A stretch of 10,046 bases of DNA from Wohlfahrtiimonas sp. (lineage in GTDB: Bacteria; Pseudomonadota; Gammaproteobacteria; Cardiobacteriales; Wohlfahrtiimonadaceae). The DNA lies in assembly GCA_030149965.1 (NCBI GenBank), contig JASLHB010000050.1, positions 1-10,046 on the forward strand. Direction: 5' to 3'. The notes beneath the pieces are model-generated. The model saw only the letters and a program-made list of their open reading frames with translations, did no database searches and was not told the DNA's origin. Below are positions 6,567 to 10,046 of this stretch, one piece after another (the stretch's first letter is position 1; every line of letters begins with the position of its first letter). Both the position numbers and the translations under genes were made by a program.

Positions 6567-7600
6567 GTGAAGCATTCAGCGCTTTAGCTAATTATGCTCA
6601 AAAGTATTCTGGATTAACATCATTATGGTTTGTGGATGAAAACTATGACGTTTCGGATAATCCTATATTGATTCCATTTACTAATGCTGTGACTAATCGT
6701 ATCGATATCGCTGATTATTTAAAACAATATGGTTCTGTGAACTTATCTGATTATGATTGTTCTGAATATGCGGATGCAAGTTTTGATGTTGTGTATTTGC
6801 GAGTGCCAAAAGCCAAAGCATTACTAAATCATTTGATTCGTGAAGCGATACGCATTTTAAAACCACAAGGCAAGTTTATTTGTGTGGGGTTCAATGATGA
6901 AGGTATTAAAAATACATTCAAAAAAATTGAGAAAGCATTTGGTGAATTGGTTGAACAAGAATTAGTGGGCAAAGGTTTAAGAATCGCAGAATTTTCATTG
7001 ATTAATCCAAAGATGGATCAAATTGAAGATCGTGATTATGCGAGCGTTAAATCTATTGCTAATGAATTATCTTTGAATTTATCGAGTAAAGCTGGCATTT
7101 ATGGCGCAGAGAAGATTGATCAAGGTAGTTTATTCTTATGTGAAGCATTTCTGCAGCATTGTAGTGAAATGACTTTTGATAAAGTTTTGGATATTGGTTG
7201 TGGTAATGGATTAATTTCTTTGGTTTTGGCGAAAACATTGTCATCAAGTGAATTCATTGCAACGGATAACAATATTACTGCAACAACATTGTGCGAATTA
7301 AACTTTGCCAATAATGATGTCAAAGGTTCTGTGGTTTTAGATGATTGTGCGCAAACAATAGCATCTAAACAATTTGATCTAATTATCAGTAATCCACCTT
7401 TTCATCAGGGATTTGATACATCAGAGAACTTAACAATGCGATTTTTAGCAGCAACAGAACGATTGTTAAATAAGAAGGGTGAAGCTTGGTTTGTAATGAA
7501 TCGTTTCTTAAAGATAGAGTCATTAGCTAAGAGAACTTCTTTACAATTGGATTTGATGAGTGAAAATGGCCAGTTTAAAGTTCTAAGATTTAAAAAGTAA
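6563..7600 (+). CDS. rsmC: 16S rRNA (guanine(1207)-N2)-methyltransferase RsmC
   Basis: S-adenosylmethionine-dependent methyltransferase of the RsmC/RlmG family, which makes m2G at position 1207 of 16S rRNA (RsmC) or 1835 of 23S rRNA (RlmG). The 345 residues are near E. coli RsmC (343) and shorter than RlmG (about 378). The architecture is the family's double one: a degenerate N-terminal methyltransferase fold (about 1-165), then an active C-terminal one. The latter has G-I-Y-G-x-E-K-I-D-x-G-S at 178-189, SAM motif I VLDIGCGNG at 208-216, the catalytic NPPF tetrad at 277-280, and WFVMNRFL at 309-316. The ending GQFKVLRFKK resembles RsmC. Its neighbour rsuA, another 16S modifier, also favours RsmC over RlmG. 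It overlaps rsuA by four bases (ATGA) and is the last gene of the run before a strong terminator. Confidence 0.87.
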   Translation: MSEAFSALANYAQKYSGLTSLWFVDENYDVSDNPILIPFTNAVTNRIDIADYLKQYGSVNLSDYDCSEYADASFDVVYLRVPKAKALLNHLIREAIRILKPQGKFICVGFNDEGIKNTFKKIEKAFGELVEQELVGKGLRIAEFSLINPKMDQIEDRDYASVKSIANELSLNLSSKAGIYGAEKIDQGSLFLCEAFLQHCSEMTFDKVLDIGCGNGLISLVLAKTLSSSEFIATDNNITATTLCELNFANNDVKGSVVLDDCAQTIASKQFDLIISNPPFHQGFDTSENLTMRFLAATERLLNKKGEAWFVMNRFLKIESLAKRTSLQLDLMSENGQFKVLRFKK

Positions 7601-7621
7601 TAACAGAAAATTAGGCTATAA

Positions 7622-7661
7622 AAAATCCCACAATTCTCAAATTGTGGGATTTTATTTTATT
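7622..7661 (+). terminator. Bidirectional terminator between convergent rsmC and pckA
   Basis: A perfect 14-base-pair stem (7622-7635 with 7640-7653) closes a CTCA loop. The plus strand continues with a T-rich tail (TTTATTTTATT). On the minus strand the stem ends in a T run too (TTTTTATAG), so it can end pckA transcripts as well. It lies 21 bases after rsmC and 15 bases beyond the end of pckA. Confidence 0.9.
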
Positions 7662-7675
7662 GAGAAAAACTAAAA

Positions 7676-9289
7676 TTAGTCTTTCTTAGGACCTGCTGCA
7701 ACTAAAGATGCACCTAAATCTGTATCTGTATAGCGAGCAAAGTTAGTCACAAAACGAGCTGCTAAGTCTTGTGCTTTTACTTCCCAATCTGCCGCATTCG
7801 CATATGTTAAGCGAGGATCTAACAAGTTAGAATCAACGTTTGGCAATTCAGTTGGTACTGCTAAATCAAAAATTGGCAACTGTTGAGTTGGCAATTGATC
7901 AATTTCACCGCTTAAGATTGAATTGATGATTGTGCGAGTATCTTTCAAAGAAAAGCGCTTGCCAGTGCCATTCCAGCCAGTGTTAACCAAGTAAGCTTCT
8001 GCGCCTGATTCTTGCATTTTCTTAACCAAAACATCTGAATATTGAGTTGGGTGAAGCAATAAGAATGCTGCACCAAAACATGCTGAGAATGTTGGTGTTG
8101 GTTCAGTAATGCCGCGCTCTGTGCCCGCTACTTTTGACGTAAAGCCTGATAAGAAATAGTATTGAGTTTGTTCTGGCGTTAACTTAGAAACTGGTGGGAA
8201 AACACCAAAAGCATCGGCAGTTAAGAAGATAACTTTTTTCGCTGCTCCAGCTTTAGAAATTGGCTCAACAATGTTTTCAATGTGATTGATTGGGTAAGAA
8301 ACACGAGTGTTTTCAGTTTTAGAACCATCGTTGAAATCAATTGTGCCATCTTCTAACACAACAACGTTTTCTAACAAGGCATCACGGCGGATTGCACCAT
8401 AAATTTCTGGTTCAGCTGCGCCAGATAAATTGATAGTTTTCGCATAACAACCACCTTCGAAGTTGAATACGCCATTGTCATCCCAGCCATGCTCATCATC
8501 ACCAATTAATTCACGATTTGGATCAGTTGATAAAGTTGTTTTACCTGTACCTGATAAACCGAAGAATACTGCAACATCACCATCTTTACCAACGTTAGCA
8601 GAGCAGTGCATAGACGCAATGCCTTTCAATGGTAATAAGTAGTTCATCACAGAGAACAAGCCTTTTTTCATTTCACCGCCGTACCATGTACCGCCGATCA
8701 ATTGGATGTTTTCTGTTAAGTTGAATGCTACAAAGTTTTCTGAATGTAAACCATGCTCTTTCCAGTTAGGATCAGAGCATTTTGCACCGTTCATTACTGT
8801 AAAATTAGGTTCAAATGCTTCTAATTCTTCAGCTGTTGGACGAATGAACATGTTGGTTACAAAGTGAGCTTGCCATGCAACTTCAGTGATAAAACGTACG
8901 CTTAAACGTGTATCTTTATCTGCACCACAAAAAGCATCAACGATGAATAGCTTTTTGTTCGTTAATTGGTTTGTCACAACGTCTTTCAAAGCAGACCATG
9001 ATTCTTGTGATAAAGGATCATTATCATTCTTTACACCGCCAGTGCCATTCCACCAAACAGTATTTTCAGTTGTTGCATCTTTGACAATAAATTTGTCTTT
9101 TGGAGAACGACCAGTAAAAATACCAGTGTCCACTGCCAATGCACCTAAATTTGTTAAGGTTGCTTTCTCGAAACCAGTTAATGATGGATCCATTTCTGCT
9201 TCATATAGCGCATCATAGCTAGGATTATGGATAATCTCTGATGCTACAATGTTCTGTGATTGCAAAAATGTTTTAATCTTGTCGATCAT
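7676..9289 (-). CDS. pckA: Phosphoenolpyruvate carboxykinase (ATP)
   Basis: Cytoplasmic enzyme that converts oxaloacetate and ATP to phosphoenolpyruvate, CO2 and ADP, the first committed step of gluconeogenesis from TCA-cycle carbon. The 537 residues match the ATP-dependent class (E. coli 540) and not the GTP class. Active-site features are R61 in GRSPKDKF, Y203 and K209 in TWYGGEMKKG, and H228 in SMHCSANVG. The P-loop FGLSGTGKTTLS is at 243-254 with K250 and T251, the metal-binding D264/D265 lie in LIGDDEHGW, and R329 completes the set. All are intact. GGAGAG at 9296-9301 stands 6 bases before the ATG. It has its own promoter upstream and a shared terminator downstream. Catabolite or stringent control is common for pckA, but no clear CRP site is visible here. 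Confidence 0.97.
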   Translation of the reverse strand: MIDKIKTFLQSQNIVASEIIHNPSYDALYEAEMDPSLTGFEKATLTNLGALAVDTGIFTGRSPKDKFIVKDATTENTVWWNGTGGVKNDNDPLSQESWSALKDVVTNQLTNKKLFIVDAFCGADKDTRLSVRFITEVAWQAHFVTNMFIRPTAEELEAFEPNFTVMNGAKCSDPNWKEHGLHSENFVAFNLTENIQLIGGTWYGGEMKKGLFSVMNYLLPLKGIASMHCSANVGKDGDVAVFFGLSGTGKTTLSTDPNRELIGDDEHGWDDNGVFNFEGGCYAKTINLSGAAEPEIYGAIRRDALLENVVVLEDGTIDFNDGSKTENTRVSYPINHIENIVEPISKAGAAKKVIFLTADAFGVFPPVSKLTPEQTQYYFLSGFTSKVAGTERGITEPTPTFSACFGAAFLLLHPTQYSDVLVKKMQESGAEAYLVNTGWNGTGKRFSLKDTRTIINSILSGEIDQLPTQQLPIFDLAVPTELPNVDSNLLDPRLTYANAADWEVKAQDLAARFVTNFARYTDTDLGASLVAAGPKKD

Positions 9290-9342
9290 TTCAATCTCTC
9301 CGGGATGATTGTCAGTGTAAAGTAAAAATATTAAAGTTCGAT

Positions 9343-9371
9343 ATTATACTCGAATGCTACTCTTTTACTAC
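9343..9371 (-). promoter_or_regulatory. Predicted promoter of pckA with palindrome around the -10 box
   Basis: On the minus strand a perfect TATAAT lies at 9348-9343. The -35 region is weak: TAGTAA or GTAGTA at 16-17 bases spacing, about three of six matches. Transcription would begin near 9336 and leave about 46 bases of leader. The -10 box is bracketed by the inverted pair TTCGA (9337-9341) and TCGAA (9350-9354), which could be an operator half-site pair or chance. Confidence 0.45.
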
Positions 9372-9389
9372 AGCTGATTCGGTTGAATA

Positions 9390-10046
9390 CTAAAATAGCT
9401 GTGTTTTAACCTTTTGAAATTTGTGCTGGAATTTGTATTTAAACTTATCCCAATAGCGCTTTACAAAACTCGCTTCTTCGACAGTACTTTCCGCATATAA
9501 CGGTGTTGTTAAAATGGTTTTATTACCGTTCTTAACAATGTATTTGCCAATGGGTGCACCTTGTTCAATAGGTGCCAATAATGGTTTTTGTACTTCAATG
9601 GATGAAGTTAATTCTTCATATTGGCCACGTGGATAAGTGACATAAATGTTTTTATCTGAGACTAATTTCACGTAATCTGAAGTGCCTTCATGAACAGGCG
9701 ATTCTAAGATTACTTGATTTTGATCATATAATTTTTTATGTTCAAAGTTAAGAAATGCATAGTTAAGTAGCTCAGTGGATAGTTGAGCACGTTCTTTCTC
9801 ACTGTTAGTACCTAATACAACAACAATGAGTCGAAAACCATTACGAACTGCGCTTGATGCAAGGTTATAACCAGCCGATTTGGTGTGACCAGTTTTAATG
9901 CCATCTACGCTTGGATCTGTCCATAATAGTGTGTTACGGTTTTTCTGTGTGATGTTATTCCATGTGAAAGATTTTTGTGAGTAAATCTTATAATGACTAG
10001 GGAAATCATTGATCAAATGACGAGATAATACAGCTAAATCATAAGC
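9390..10046 (-). CDS. dacA: D-alanyl-D-alanine carboxypeptidase, PBP5/6 type, C-terminal part only
   Basis: Low-molecular-weight penicillin-binding protein (peptidase family S11) that removes the terminal D-Ala from peptidoglycan pentapeptides in the periplasm. The frame is open to the right edge, so the N-terminus with signal peptide, SxxK and SxN motifs lies outside; 218 residues are visible. The TTG at 10014-10016 is an internal codon: the ten codons before it continue the family sequence (AYDLAVLSRH). The KTG triad is in VDGIKTGHTKSAGYN, about 50 residues into the visible part, followed by the C-terminal beta-rich PBP5_C domain. The last 26 residues form a basic, aromatic amphipathic helix, the expected membrane anchor. 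The gene ends with TAG 101 bases before the pckA start, with no convincing terminator between them. It may be dacA or dacC; the fragment does not decide. Confidence 0.92.
   Translation of the reverse strand, partial: AYDLAVLSRHLINDFPSHYKIYSQKSFTWNNITQKNRNTLLWTDPSVDGIKTGHTKSAGYNLASSAVRNGFRLIVVVLGTNSEKERAQLSTELLNYAFLNFEHKKLYDQNQVILESPVHEGTSDYVKLVSDKNIYVTYPRGQYEELTSSIEVQKPLLAPIEQGAPIGKYIVKNGNKTILTTPLYAESTVEEASFVKRYWDKFKYKFQHKFQKVKTQLF

Noticed and set aside
8886..9218. 110-residue plus-strand open frame opposite pckA
   Set aside because: Antisense to the conserved pckA coding sequence and without any recognisable motif.
9370..9402. Inverted pair ACAGCT/AGCTGT as a terminator for the carboxypeptidase gene
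   Set aside because: The stem is six bases with a 21-base loop, overlaps the stop codon and has no following T run on the minus strand.
1..10046. Defence system, prophage, toxin-antitoxin, CRISPR or mobile element
   Set aside because: All ten coding regions are recognisable housekeeping, envelope or pilus genes, packed tightly, with no direct-repeat array, transposase, integrase or composition shift.

Overview
The window is an AT-rich stretch of chromosome from a Gram-negative gammaproteobacterium. The evidence is an O-antigen-ligase family protein, a type IV pilus assembly ATPase, RsuA and RsmC rRNA modification enzymes, the YbeZ/YbeY pair, and ATP-dependent PEP carboxykinase. All protein matches are gammaproteobacterial in character. 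An AT-rich member of the Cardiobacteriales (Ignatzschineria/Wohlfahrtiimonas-like) would fit, but that is a guess from composition and gene content. I see no insertion sequence, phage gene, CRISPR array, tRNA or rRNA, and no gene-free stretch longer than about 140 bases.

Layout, left to right. (1) Plus strand: the C-terminal part of a Wzy_C/O-antigen ligase-like membrane protein (open through the left edge), then htpX, an inner-membrane heat-shock zinc protease. A sigma-32-like promoter candidate sits in front of htpX. (2) Minus strand: ybeZ-ybeY, a PhoH-type ATPase and the YbeY RNase, coupled by a TAATG overlap. They converge on htpX across a shared hairpin terminator. (3) Divergent from ybeZ, on the plus strand: a tight run pilB-ridA-rsuA-rsmC. 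Junctions are an 18-base gap, TAAATG and ATGA. The run is closed by a strong bidirectional terminator. (4) Minus strand: a D-alanyl-D-alanine carboxypeptidase (PBP5/6 type, running off the right edge), then pckA, which has its own promoter and converges on rsmC.

How the genes fit together: several act on ribosomes and protein quality (YbeY, RsuA, RsmC, HtpX, with YbeZ as YbeY's partner). RidA detoxifies reactive imines from amino-acid metabolism. PckA is the gluconeogenic gate. PilB powers pilus extension. The carboxypeptidase and the ligase act on the envelope. The most unusual arrangement is pilB away from the usual pilB-pilC-pilD cluster and instead heading an apparent operon of housekeeping genes.

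I do not see a convincing undescribed biological system. Points worth a second look are regulatory: a terminator-like hairpin inside the rsuA coding sequence, a perfect hairpin at the inter-domain linker of pilB, the sigma-32-like htpX promoter, and a palindrome around the pckA -10 box.
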